A stretch of DNA of 64,000 bases from Linanthus parryae (lineage: Eukaryota; Streptophyta; Magnoliopsida; Ericales; Polemoniaceae): positions 19,875,363-19,939,362 of the forward strand of contig JALGPY010000010.1 of the NCBI GenBank assembly GCA_023055425.1. The letters run 5' to 3'. Shown in pieces: positions 43,861 to 54,753 of this stretch. The notes under the pieces are model-generated. The model did not search any database and had not been told where the DNA came from. It saw nothing but the letters and a program-made list of their open reading frames with translations. The first letter of the stretch is position 1. The number at the start of each line of letters is the position of its first letter. The position numbers and the translations under genes are program-made.

Positions 43861-46800
43861 TGTAACACCCCCGATTTCAAGAGGAGCCGGAAACCGGTTG
43901 TTGCCCTCCGTACAGGGGAATTTACCCTTCGTACAAGGAGTGGTGATCATAAACAAGTGAAAAGAACATCCAACTACTGATTAATTGCGATAAAAGTTTA
44001 CAACGTTGGTGACTGGTTCCATACTGGACACCAAGTCTAACAAAAGATTTTACATCAAAAGTGAGCTCTCCGGTTAATTACTAAGATCTACTGTTTCCAT
44101 GAGAGAACGAGATCGTGATCCCAGCGCGTTACCCCGAGCAAGTAACAATACACCTACGGGGGAATTTAAAGAAACACAAGACCGCAGTTTTTCGAGTATC
44201 AGTAAAAACTGGGTGAATAAACACCTTAGCATGTAAAACAGAGTGGCTAAGATAGGTTATCGGGTTTATGTTTGAAATAGTTTGAACAGTAGCGGAGTAT
44301 AAGTATAAACATTAAATAAATACTTGAACTATTTTCAGAAATATAAGTACGCGTAGGAGTGACGATTATCAGAGTTCTCAAAAGTACTATTTTCGAACCG
44401 AAAATTATACGAGTGGCCCATATGTTTATCAATATTTCAATGTGTTTCCAAATGGAAAATGAAACGAGTCATATTATTAAGTCGCAATAACCAGGGTAGA
44501 CCAGGGTGAAGTATAACAACTTAGATCGGATATCTAGATCAAGAATTAGGAAAACCTTTCCCGGGGAAAACACTCCCAGCGTAGGACGACAACGAGAGAG
44601 AAAACCTTTCCTCCGTGCATGGCGTTATGGAAAACTTTTCCCGCCCCCACTATAATAATAACTACGTCACCATTTGGGAAAACCTTTCCCGATGTAGAAC
44701 GACAACAAGAGAGAAAACCTTTCCTTCGTGCCTGGCCTTATGGAAAACGTTTCCCGCCACCACTATAATAATAAACTATACTAGGCGAAGAGTCGTGCCA
44801 TGTGAGAGAAAAATTAAAGCCAACTAAGGGGATTCCAAGTAACAACCAACTGGTTCCAGTACATGCGATCTTTCACTTTACGTTGTTAATGAATTCTGAC
44901 TTAGTGACATTTGAACAATGAGTTTTCCGATTTGAAGACGAGTAGTAAAATGACAATTTAAAAGTGAGTACGAGAAGTTTAGAAATTTCGAAATAAGGTG
45001 CGCCAATTATTTTCAAATAAAACAAGTATATCACATGAAAGGAATCGGCACACAAAACTAAGCATATATTTTGAGACAAAACATAAATCACGTTTTGACA
45101 CGAAAGAAGATAAGCACACGAGACTAAGCATGAATACTCACCCTGAGAGCCGAAGATACGCTAGCAAATCTTTACTCGTACACTACGCCTGGTCCTTCAA
45201 AGACAGGCTCTACAAACAAACACTGATATTCCTAATTACAAGCAAGTTCGATCAACCAACGTATGACAATGTACGTGTCCTATTTGAAATGCAAGCAAAA
45301 TCCACAAGTAATTATAAATACCTAATTTATTATTTTATATGAATTATCGGTTACAAATAAGTCAGAATTCTCCAAAATGATTTTAGAAAATTTAAAGTAT
45401 AAATTTTAAGAGTGTAAAACAATTTAGTATTCTACTACGCTTTTTATAAATTTTAAGAAAATTAGAATTCCAATTAAATAACTTAAAATAATAATTATTG
45501 TAATTATAAAAGTGATAGTTCTAACTAAGGAAATGATTTCTTAATATTTCTCAATTACGATTTAATTCACAAATAATTTAATTTAGTTTAAATAAAACTA
45601 CATTTAATTAAACTTTCTTATTTACTTTTAAACACACTGATATTTAAAAAGATTTAAAAATTTTAATTTGTAATTAACTAAACTAACTTGCCATTTGATT
45701 AATAATGAAAAAAGTATTCTTATCAATTATATAAGGTATATACAAAACGTCTCTTTTGTAAACTTATTTTCTAGAAAACAATTTACAAATACTTAACTAT
45801 AACTATTTTCTAATTTATAAAAAAAATATAACTTTGTATTGAAACTTTAATTTATTTAGAAATATAATTAGAAGGCTTTAGAAAATAGTTTTAAAAAAAT
45901 TACTATGAACTAATTATATTAATAATAACATGATATGGAAATTAAATCTAGACCCCCACATATTATGTTAAGTACAAGCTGCCCCCCCCACAAAGTCTCA
46001 GTTTGGGCAAAATTACCCCCTTATTCATACCACAGGGACATCTCCTTCTTCCTGTCGATTCTCATGGAAAATTCAAACATACAAACACAAATTGAAATGC
46101 AAAGACATGATTTAGACGAAGCAAGATGGATTAGGACGGAGTGGAGAGAGTACTGAATCGAGAAACGAGTCGAATCGATCAAGCGGAGCTCCGGGTCAAA
46201 ATTTTGCCGGAGCTTGGGCGTCAATGGAGGCGGCGGTGGTTCTGGGTCTTGGTCGCCGGTACTCCGGTGGCTGGCCTTCGTTTGGTCGCGACAGAGAGGC
46301 GGAGAGAGGGAGGTCAAGGGAGGCAGCAGTGGTGGTGCCGAGCCTTCGGGTCGGGTGGCAGTTGCGGCGTCGGGGGTTACTACCGGCACTGCTGTTGCTG
46401 TTTCTAGATTCCCGAGGCAAAGAGTGAGGAGGGAGAGATGATGGTGGTGTGTGGCGATGGTGATTGGGAGTGGTGATTGGCGGTGATGGAGGCTGATTTT
46501 GAGGTGGTGTTGCCGATGGTTGTGCTCTGTTCTTCGGTGGAAATAGAGGGGTGAATTGAGAGGTGGAGGCTAAGGAGGTGATGGTGGTGGCTGCAAGGTG
46601 GAGCGGTGGTGGTGTTGGAGGAGATTGGAGGTGGTGATGGTGATTGAATGGAGGCTGATTTCAGTGGGTTTGGATCTGTTTGTTCTCGGCAAAACAGAGT
46701 GTGGTGGGGTTGTTGGGTTTTCTCGGCAACACAACATTGAGGGAGAGTTGACAGTGAAGAACAAAAAGAAGATTAAGAAGAGAAGAGGAGGAGATGTTGA

Positions 46801-47532
46801 TGGCTGATGTGAAATGAGAGGAGCTAGGCTTGTAGGCTAGCTGCTGAAGGAGCCACGCCGAGCGTGGTTTGAGCAGTTGCAGGAGGTATGGTGGTGTGGT
46901 AGGCGGCTGTACCAGAAACAAAGCAGTGAAGAAAAACAGAGGATTTGATGGGAGAGTGAAAGTTATTTTGTGTGGTTGGGTCACGAGATTACGCGGTGGT
47001 TTGATACGCAAAAAGTGACAAAAAATGCAACGAATAATTAGACGCGCAGAATGTTTTGAAAACGCGACGAGAGTAATACACGCAATAAACAACTAATACA
47101 ATAACAAATAAATAACAGTATTTTTGACTGCATAATTAAAGGTTAGCTAATAAAAATAATTTTGACTGATAAAAAAAAATGACTTAGAAAATTCGTTTTA
47201 AGTGATAAAATGAAAGTCGACTGGTAAAAGTAACTCATAAATGTTTTATTTAATAAAACTTTACTAAACGATTATTTAAAATTTATAATTAAATTATTAT
47301 TCAAAATTAAAGAAATTTGTTTATAAATAATGTATAAAACCATTGTAGCTTATCAAAATAATTATAAACGAACAAATAGTTAATCACTACGAAGTCAAAT
47401 CACACATAATATCTACACGTATTATTATGACTAACACTAATATCAAACAATACGATTCTCACATTTTTGAGTAATAAATATATTCTAAGGAAATTACTAA
47501 AATAACCCTAGAGTAAAATACGGGTTGTTACA
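43861..47532 (-). repeat. 3' LTR of element F (3672 bp)
   Basis: On - it runs from TGTAACAACCC at 47532 to GGGGGTGTTACA at 43861. It contains a G/C-rich block (46140-46900), an A/T-rich block (45330-45930), and a hairpin-repeat array (44549-44760). Small Gly/Arg-rich ORFs in the G/C-rich block are not conserved in frame between the two LTRs. Confidence 0.9.
44549..44760. repeat. GGGAAAACCTTTCCC-type hairpin repeats in the 3' LTR of element F
   Basis: Six variants of GGAAAACCTTTCC occur within 212 bases. They fall into two tandem blocks of about 115-120 bases, each also carrying GTAGGACGACAA-like and CCACTATAATAATAA words. Arms GGGAAA and TTTCCC are complementary. The same array stands at 50457-50668 in the other LTR. 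Confidence 0.8.
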
Positions 47533-47547
47533 TCCTTCCCTCCTTGG
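47533..47547 (-). other. Polypurine tract of element F
   Basis: On - it reads CCAAGGAGGGAAGGA and ends directly at the TG of the 3' LTR. The box CGAGGACAAAGCTTAGT precedes it. Confidence 0.75.
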
Positions 47548-47690
47548 ACTAAGCTTTGTCCTCGAAGCTTGAACTCGGTGCTAGGTCTTAGGGGTGTGTA
47601 TTTAAGTCACAGCTAGTGAAACGACAATTAGCAGACATATGAATGCAAGGAAAAAAAAGAGGGTCGTTACATCTTCCCCCACTTAGGATT
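47548..47690 (-). repeat. Second polypurine tract and LTR-head remnant beside the 3' LTR of F
   Basis: On -, CGAGGACGAAGCTCAATCC then TAAGTGGGGGAAGA ends at 47672, followed by TGTAACGACCC, the normal start of an LTR of this kind. About 125 bases later the first tract and the true LTR start follow. It looks like a leftover LTR head from an earlier recombination or a template switch. Confidence 0.6.
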
Positions 47691-48043
47691 GAGCTTCGTC
47701 CTCGAAGCTCGAAGGGTTTCCGAAAGTCTCTACGGGTTTCTAATAAGAAGTGAAAAGTAGGGTTTGTTTATAGGCAACATACATGTTGCCTTGTTGTTTG
47801 TCGCCTTCGTTTCTATCTGGTTCATCCGAAAGATACGTCTACCGGGCCCCTCGTTGTTTCCTTGAGCTGCAGTTTTCCGTTTCCATTTCCATTTCCATTG
47901 TTGCTAGCTCTTTGGTTGCCGTTGTTGCCATAGGTAGCCACATTCCTGTTTTTCCATCCGTTCATGTTGCCATTTCCGTTGTAGTTACTCTGCTGACCAG
48001 CGTCGTTCCTGTTGTTATTGTTGCAGATCTGATTTCCCCCATT
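47691..48043. other. Region between gag remnants and 3' LTR of element F
   Basis: Asn/Gln-rich on - (GGNNQGIAQNNYQVNRQNYH around 48150), continuing as low-complexity gag C-terminus. The + strand is open (47783-48442) only because the - strand gag codons are biased; I do not call a + strand gene. Confidence 0.45.
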
Positions 48044-49087
48044 CTAGTTGTTCAGCCGGGATCCATTCCCAATCTGATTCTGTTGATTCCCATGGTAGTT
48101 TTGTCTGTTTACTTGATAGTTGTTCTGCGCAATCCCTTGGTTGTTCCCTCCATTATTGCCTTGTTGTATCTCTGCTGCCTTCATTTTGTCGCATTCGTAC
48201 TTCCTGTGGCCCGATATGCCACAATAATTGCATGTCACCTTACTTCCATCACAATTAACTCCTGGGTGGTCCCCGTTGCATATCTTACAATAAAAGTGGC
48301 GGGTAGGCCTTGCTGCCTGGTTGTGTCGGTCGCCAACATTCCTGTGGTTAGGGTTCTCACTTCCTCCACCAATGCCGAACCTAAAGTACTTCTTTGTTTC
48401 CTCGTTGTTGTTTATTCCTTGGTCATAGCTTCCAACCTCTAAACCTGCCGCCTTTCTCTTTCCGAGCTATTGACTTAGTGCCTGATCGACTCTCCAAATA
48501 TTTGCTGCTATCCCATAGGCTTCTGAAAAGGTGTCATAGCCCCTTGTGAGCATGATCCTCTGAACGTCGAGCTTCAAACCTGCTATGAAGCGAGTGACCA
48601 TGCGTCCTTCAGTAGGCACTGTGTCTTCTGCAAATCGAGCTAACTCCACGAACTTGTCATAGTAGTCCGTCACGGAGTCGGTTCCTTGCTTCAACGCGAT
48701 GAATTCATTATACTTATGTTCCTTGGCGTGCTCTGGATAGAAGTTTGCTCTCATAGCAGCCTTCATTGCTTCCCAGTTAAAACTTCTTGAGCTACGAGCC
48801 TTGCTCGATTAGCTGTCCACCAGTTATCGGCCTTGCCGTTGAAATAGAAAGCCGCCTCATTGACCTTGCGGGCTTCGGGACATTGCATGGAAGATTTTAT
48901 CGAAGTCCCTGATCCAGTTTTCGAGCAGTACTGGATCCTCTTTCCCGTAAAAGTTGCTCGGGTTCCTCTGACCTATCTTCTTAGACCAGTCCGGTTCCCG
49001 TTCATTGGCAACAGTGTTATTTGGATTTCCCTGGTCGTTGTTCACAGCCTGAACAAACTGACCCATCTGAGCGATCAATTGAGTCAC
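48044..49087 (-). pseudogene. Gag of element F, fragmented
   Basis: On -, 49087-48857 reads PSNFYGKEDPVLLENWIRDF, 48766-48467 reads AMRANFYPEHAKEHKYNEFI, then TDSVTDYYDKFVELARFAED and GRMVTRFIAGLKLDVQRIML. These are the retrotransposon gag (capsid) domain. Near 48300-48180 stand two adjacent knuckles, CKICNGDHPGVNC (a CX2CX3HX4C variant) and CNYCGISGHRKYEC (CX2CX4HX4C). Frameshifts separate the pieces (near 48850 and 48440), so no full-length protein is made. Gag would package RNA; in a pol-less element the enzymes must come from elsewhere. Confidence 0.85.
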
Positions 49088-49757
49088 CTGTGGGTGCTAT
49101 TTTTCAAATCCTTCCATTTGGGTAGACATGTTGCTTCTGGTGGCGTAGCAGTGTTGCCTACCGTTCATATGCCTTATACGATTTCTTATCGATTACGCGA
49201 TTCGGAGGGTATGCAAATAGGTATGGACGTTACGCACAAAAACGGTTCTAACCGTGCAAGAAGACATCGTACAAATACGCACACAATTGCAAATCATATA
49301 AGAGACTCGTTGCAATTTATGGAACATGAGAATATAATACTCACAAATAAAAAGAATCATAGAGCGATGTGCGATTGAACAATCAAAAATTAGCACAAAG
49401 CGAGGTAAAACACCCTTAAGTCATGTAAGAAAGAACATACATAAGTGTACGATATAGTATTTCAAAGCCAAGGATGAGGGTGGGCGGGAAATACCCCAGT
49501 CAGTCACTGGTCATTCGAACATGTATAAGCACTAAGGCTTAAAAATGGAATGAAAGTAAGGACAAGTAACACACATCAATTAGGCATGCGAGGATAAACA
49601 AGAGACATAACCCAAAATCCCCGACTTATTCAGATTTTACTTTCCAGTTTATCTTGCTCCCCTATTGATTTCAAGTTCAAGTTCAAAATTAGCTTTAATT
49701 ATTTTCAAAAATCTTTGTTTTAAACGTTTTCTCCCTACAGTCCTACTGGATGTCACT
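49088..49757. other. Leader of element F
   Basis: Non-coding DNA between gag and primer site. It contains TACGCAC/ATTGCA-like words but no recognisable gene. Confidence 0.5.
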
Positions 49758-49769
49758 GCTCTGATACGA
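49758..49769 (-). other. Primer-binding site of element F (initiator tRNA-Met)
   Basis: On - it reads TCGTATCAGAGC, two bases after the 5' LTR end. It matches TGGTATCAGAGC with one change. Confidence 0.85.
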
Positions 49770-49771
49770 AA

Positions 49772-52700
49772 TGTAACACCCCCGATTTCCAGAGGAGCCG
49801 GAAACCGGTTGGTGCCTTCCGTACAGGGGATTTTACCCTTTCGTACAAGGAGTGGTGATCATAAACAAGTGAAAAGAACATCCAACTACTGATTAATTGC
49901 GATAAAAGTTTACAACGTTGGTGACTGGTTCCAAACTGGACACCAAGTCTAACAAAAGATTTTTCATCAAAAGTGAGCTCTCCGGTTAATTACTAAGCTC
50001 TACTGTTTGCATGAGAGAACGAGATCATGATCCCAGCGCGTTACCCCGAGCAAGCAATCATACACCTGGGGGGAATTAAAAGAAACACAAGACCGCAGTT
50101 TTTTGGGTATCAGTAAAAACTAAGTGAATAAACACCTTAGCATGTAAACCAGAGTGGCTAAGATAGGTTACCGGGTTTATGTTTGAAATAGTTTGAACAG
50201 TAGCGGAGTATAAGTATAAACATCAAATAAAGACTTGAACTGTTTTCATAAATATAAGTACGAGTAGGAGTGACGATTATCAGAGTTCTCAAAAGTACTA
50301 TTTCCGAACCAAAAATTATACGAGTGGCCCATTCGTTTATCAATATTTCCATGCATTTCCAAACGGAAAATGGAACGAGTCATATTATTGAGTCGCAGTA
50401 ACCAAGGTAGACCAGGGTGAAGTATATCATCTCAGATCGGATATCTAGATCAAGAATTGGGAAAACCTTTCCCGGGGAAACCTTCCCAGCGTAGGACGAC
50501 AACGAGAGAGAAAACCTTTCCTCCGTGCACGGCGTTATGGAAAACGTTTCCCGCCCCCACTATAATAATAAACTACGTCACCATTTTGGAAAACCTTTCT
50601 CGATGTAGGACGACAACAAGAGAGAAAACCTTTCCTCCGTGCCTGGCCTTATGGAAAACCTTTCCCGCCCCCACTATAATAATAAACTATACTAGGCGAA
50701 GAGTCGTGCCATCTGAGAGAAAACTTAAAGCCAACTAAGGGGATTCCAAGTAACAACTGGTTCCGGTACATGCGATCTTTCACTTTACGTTGTTAATGAA
50801 TTCTGACTTAGTGACATTTGAAAAATGAGTTTTCCGATTTGAAGACGAGTAATAAAATGTCAACTTAAAAGTGAGTACGACAAGTTTAGAAATTTCATAA
50901 TAAGATGCGTCAATTATTTTCAAATAAAACAAGTATATCACATGAAAGGAATTTGCACACAAAACTAAGCATATATTTTGAAACAAGACATAAATCACGT
51001 TTTGACACGAAAGAAGATAAGCACACGAGACTAAGCATGAATACTCACCCTGAGAGCCGAAGATATGCTAGCAAATCTTTACTCGTACACTACGCCTGGT
51101 CCTTCAAAGACAGGCTCTACAAACAAACACAGATATTCCTAATTACAAGCAAGTTCGATCAACCAACGTATTACAATGTACGTGTCCTATTTGACATGCA
51201 AGCAAAATCCACAAGTAATTATAAATACCTAATTTATTATTTTATATGAATTATCGGTTACAAATAAGTTTGAGTTCTCCAAAATGATTTTAGAAAATTT
51301 AAAGTATAAATTTTAAGAGTGTAAAACAATTTAATATTCTAATTACGCTTTTTAGAAATTTAAAGAAAATTAGAATTCCAATTAAATAACTGAAAATAAT
51401 AATTATTGTAATTATAAAAGTGATAGTTCTAACTAAGGAAATGATTTCTTAATATTTCTCAATTACGATTTAATTCACAAATAATTTACTTTAGTTTAAA
51501 TAAAACTACATTTAATTAAACATTCTTATTTACTTGTAAAAACAATGACATTTAAAAATATTTAAAATTTTTAATATGTAATTAACTAAACTAACTTGCC
51601 ATTTGATTAATAATGAAAAAAGTAATCTTATCAATTATATAAGGTATATACAAAACGTTTATTTTCTAGAAAACAATTCACAAATACTTAACTATAACTG
51701 TTTTCTAATTTATAAAAAAAATTTAACTTTGTATTGAAAATTTAATTTATTTAGAAATATAATTAGAAGGCTTTAGAAAATAGTTTTAAAAAAATGACTA
51801 TAAACTAAATATATTAATAATATCATGATATGGAAATTAAAGCTAGACCCCCACATATTATGTTAAGTACAAGGAGCCCCCCTCAAAGTCTCAGTTTGGG
51901 CAAAATTACCCCCTTATTCATACCACGGGAACATCTCCTTCTTCCTCTCGATTCTCACGGCAAATTCAAACATACAAACACAAATTGAAATGCAGAGACA
52001 TGATTTAGACGAAGCAAGATGGATTAGGACGGAGTGGAGAGAGTACCGAATCAAGAAACAAGTCGAATCGATCAAGCGGAGCTCCAGGTCAAAATTTCGC
52101 CGGAGCTTGGGCGTCAATGGAGGCGGCGGTGGTTCTGGGTCTTGGTCGCCGGTTTACTCCGGTGGCAGGCCTTCGTCCGGTCGCGACAGAGAGGCAGAGA
52201 TAGGGAGGTCGAGGGAGGCGGCAGTGGTGGTGCCGAGCCTTCGGGTCAGGTGGCAGTTGCGGCGTCGGGGGTTACTACCGGCGCTGCTGCTGCTGTTTCT
52301 GGGTTCCCGAGGTAGAGAGTGAGGAGGGATAAATTATGGTGGTGTGTGGCGATGATGATTGGGGGTGGTGATTGGCGGTGATGGAGGCTGATTTTGAGGT
52401 GGCATTGCCGGTGGTGGTGCTCTGTTCTTCGGGTGGAAAGAGAGGGGTGAATTGAGAGGTCGAGGCTAAGGAGGTGATGGGGGTGGCTGCAAGGTGGAGC
52501 GGTGGTGGTGTTGGAGGAGATTGTAGGTGGTGATGGTGATTGAATGGAGGCTGATTTCAGTGGGTTTGGCTCTGTTTTTTCTTGGCAAAACAGAGTGTGG
52601 TGGGGGTGTTGGGTTTTCTCGGCAACAAAACATAGAGGGAGAGTTTGCAGTGAAGAACAAGAAGAAGATTAAGAAGAGAAGAGGAGGAAACGTTGATGGC

Positions 52701-53430
52701 TCATGTGAAATGAGAGGAGCTAGACTAGTAGGCTAGCTGGTGAAGGAGCCACGCTGAGCGTGGGTTGAGCAGCAGCAGGAGGTACGGTGGTGTGGTAGGT
52801 GGCTGTAGCAGAAACGAAGCAGTGAAGAAAAACAGAGGATTTGATGGGAGAGAGAAAGTTGATTCGTGTCGTTGGGTCACGAGATTACGCGGTGGTTTGA
52901 TACGCGAAAAGTGACAAAAAAATGCAACAAATAATTAGACGCGACGAATGTTTTAAAAACGCGACCAGAGTACTGCACGCAATAAACAACTAATACAATA
53001 ACAAATAAATAACAATATTTTTGACTGAATAATTATAGGTTAGCTAATTAAAATAATTTCGACTGATAAAAAAAAATATGATTTAGAAATATCGTTTTAA
53101 GTAATAAAATGAAAGTCGACTGGTAAAAGTAACTCATAAATGTTTTATTTAATAAAACTTTACTAAACGATTATTTAAAATTTGTAATTAACTTATTATT
53201 CAAAATTAAAGAAATTTGTTTATAAATAATGTATAAAACCAATGTAGCTTATGAAAATAATTATAAACGAACAAATAGTTAATCACTACGAAGTCAAATC
53301 ACGCATAATATCTACACGTCTTATTATGACTAACACTAATATCAAACAATACGATTCTCACATTTTTGAGTACTAAATATATTGTAAGGAAATTACTAAA
53401 ATAACCGTAGAGTAAAATCAGGTTGTTACA
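49772..53430 (-). repeat. 5' LTR of element F (3659 bp)
   Basis: Partner of 43861-47532. The hairpin array lies at 50457-50668 and the G/C-rich block at 52030-52800. TTTGA follows at 53431. Confidence 0.9.
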
Positions 53431-54272
53431 TTTGAAGTAAGAGATCTTTGGCTTTCTTCCTTTGAAGAGTTCATAAGGAGTCTTCCTCAGAATAGGTCTG
53501 ATCAAGCACTTGTTCAAGATATAATTTGATGTATTTACTGCCTCTGGCCAAATGGATTTTGGCAACTTGTTCTCCAAAAGCACCGTCCTAGACATTTCCT
53601 CTAGTGTCACGTTCTTTCTTTCAACAACACCATTCTTTTGAGGAGATATAGGAGCAGAGAAGTTATGATAGATACCAAACTTAGCACAAAATAAGTCTAA
53701 CTCTAGTTGATCAAACTCTCTGCCATGATCACTCCTAATAAAAGGAATATGTAGATTTTTCAAAGTTTGAAGCTCTTTACAAAGTTTTGAAAATCCAGAT
53801 AGAGCCTCAGAATTATCTTTGAGAAACATTACCCAAGTATATTTAGAGTAATCATCTACAATAACAAGCATATACCTCTTACCCCTTGGAGATGGAACTC
53901 TCATAGGACCACAAAGATCCATATGTAGTGATTCAATAGGTCTAGTTGTACTAACAAAGTTCTTGGGCTTGAATGAGCTTCATGTCTATCTACATTGTGC
54001 ACAAGACTTGCATACCTCTTAATCTTTGAATTTTATAGGAGGATGACCTCTTACAAGATCTTTGGAAACCAGTTTGCCCAATGTATGTAGGCTTATGTGT
54101 CCAAGCTTTCTGTGCCAAAGCTTTGAATCCTCTTTCATGGCCTTGAGACACTTCAGACTTTCTCCTGCAATTTTGTTAGTACTCAGAAAATGAACATTAT
54201 TTGATCTAGGAGCAGTGAGTATGCAATTGCCTGATTTCTCATCTTGCACCACACATTTCTCCTTGTCAAAAT
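53431..54272 (-). pseudogene. Integrase unit 2 of element C, upstream part (right of element F)
   Basis: On -, the GAG-pre-integrase module (KLWHRKLGHISLHTLGKLVS, 54252-54019) is followed by the integrase core with MDLCGPMRVPSPRGKRYML, FIRSDHGREFDQ and NGVVERKNVTLEEM. All three acidic catalytic residues are kept. The frame continues to KTPYELFKGRKPKISYFK at the insertion site of F. This is the best preserved of the three units. The frame is broken between 54019 and 53922 by at least one stop or shift. Confidence 0.88.
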
Positions 54273-54753
54273 GACCTTATATGTCAAGGCCCTGTTTGTG
54301 TACCACTCTGTGTTTCTTGAGATTTTGTTTCAAGGTTTTGAAACCTAATTTCAAGGCCCTGAAAATTTATTTTGTTTTTCTGCAAGTTATTCTTGGAACC
54401 ATTTTCTGGATCTGTTTCATCTTCTGATTCATGCTTGTTCATATTCAGATATGCAAAACCATCACTCAAAGAACCATAATAGCCTTCATAAAAAATAACA
54501 TGTATACTTTCCTCAACAGGCTTTGTTCTTTTATCGTAAACCCTATAAGCTTTGCTAGTGAAGGAATAACAAAGAAATATACCTTCATCACTCCTGGTAT
54601 CAAACTATCCAAGATTTTCCTTACCATTTTTGTGAACATAACAAGTATAACCTAAAGGTTTGAGGTAAGAGATGTTTGTATTTGTTCCTTTGAAGAGTTC
54701 ATATGGAGTCTTCTTCAGAATAGGCCTGATCAAGCACCTGTTCAAGATATAGT
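54273..54753 (-). pseudogene. Integrase unit 1 of element C (partial), cut by element G
   Basis: On -, it shows the integrase C-terminal end (KTPYELF-like, GYTCYVHKNGK) and the linker MNKHESEDETDPENGSKNN, then NFQGLEIRFQNLETKSQETQ. It ends at the same repeat joint (54273) seen at 43471. The right side is lost at 54754, where the LTR of G begins. Confidence 0.85.

Larger units (their letters stand above)
43861..53430 (-). mobile_element. Element F: gag-only LTR retrotransposon with 3.66-kb LTRs (TR-GAG-like)
   Basis: 9570 bp with a perfect TTTGA target duplication (43856-43860 and 53431-53435). The LTRs (49772-53430 and 43861-47532) have TGTAACA...TGTTACA ends and differ by roughly 4-5% where compared. 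The interior is only 2.24 kb and holds a primer site, gag remnants and a polypurine tract, but no protease, RT, RNase H or integrase. Such gag-bearing, pol-less elements are known in plants as TR-GAG. The GAGGAC(A/G)AAGCTTAGTCC box before the LTR is common in chromoviral Gypsy elements, so F probably depends on a Gypsy partner. Inserted in the integrase gene of C. Confidence 0.88.
13681..54753 (-). mobile_element. Element C: SIRE-lineage Ty1/Copia retrotransposon, interrupted by B and F, cut at its 5' side by G
   Basis: Three pieces on - are visible: 3' LTR and extra ORF (13681-16380), 3' spacer, RNase H, RT and integrase (40213-43860), and further integrase units (53431-54753). The RT carries RDFEMSLMGELNFFLGL and IYGLKQDPRAWYERFSKF, blocks typical of the SIRE/Maximus lineage, and an extra ORF follows pol as in that lineage. 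Element B split it with target duplication ATAAG/ACAAG, and element F with TTTGA. Element G entered at 54754, so gag, protease and the 5' LTR lie beyond the window. It is the oldest layer of the nest. Confidence 0.8.

Noticed and set aside
46141..46441. Gly/Arg-rich ORFs in the G/C-rich block of the F LTR (and 51990-52322)
   Set aside because: Frames differ between the two LTRs and composition alone explains them.
47783..48442. 219-codon Val/Ile-rich + strand ORF that looks like a membrane protein
   Set aside because: It is the reverse of the Asn/Gln-rich gag C-terminus and zinc knuckles of element F; the complementary codons of Asn/Gln give Val/Leu/Cys. No independent support.
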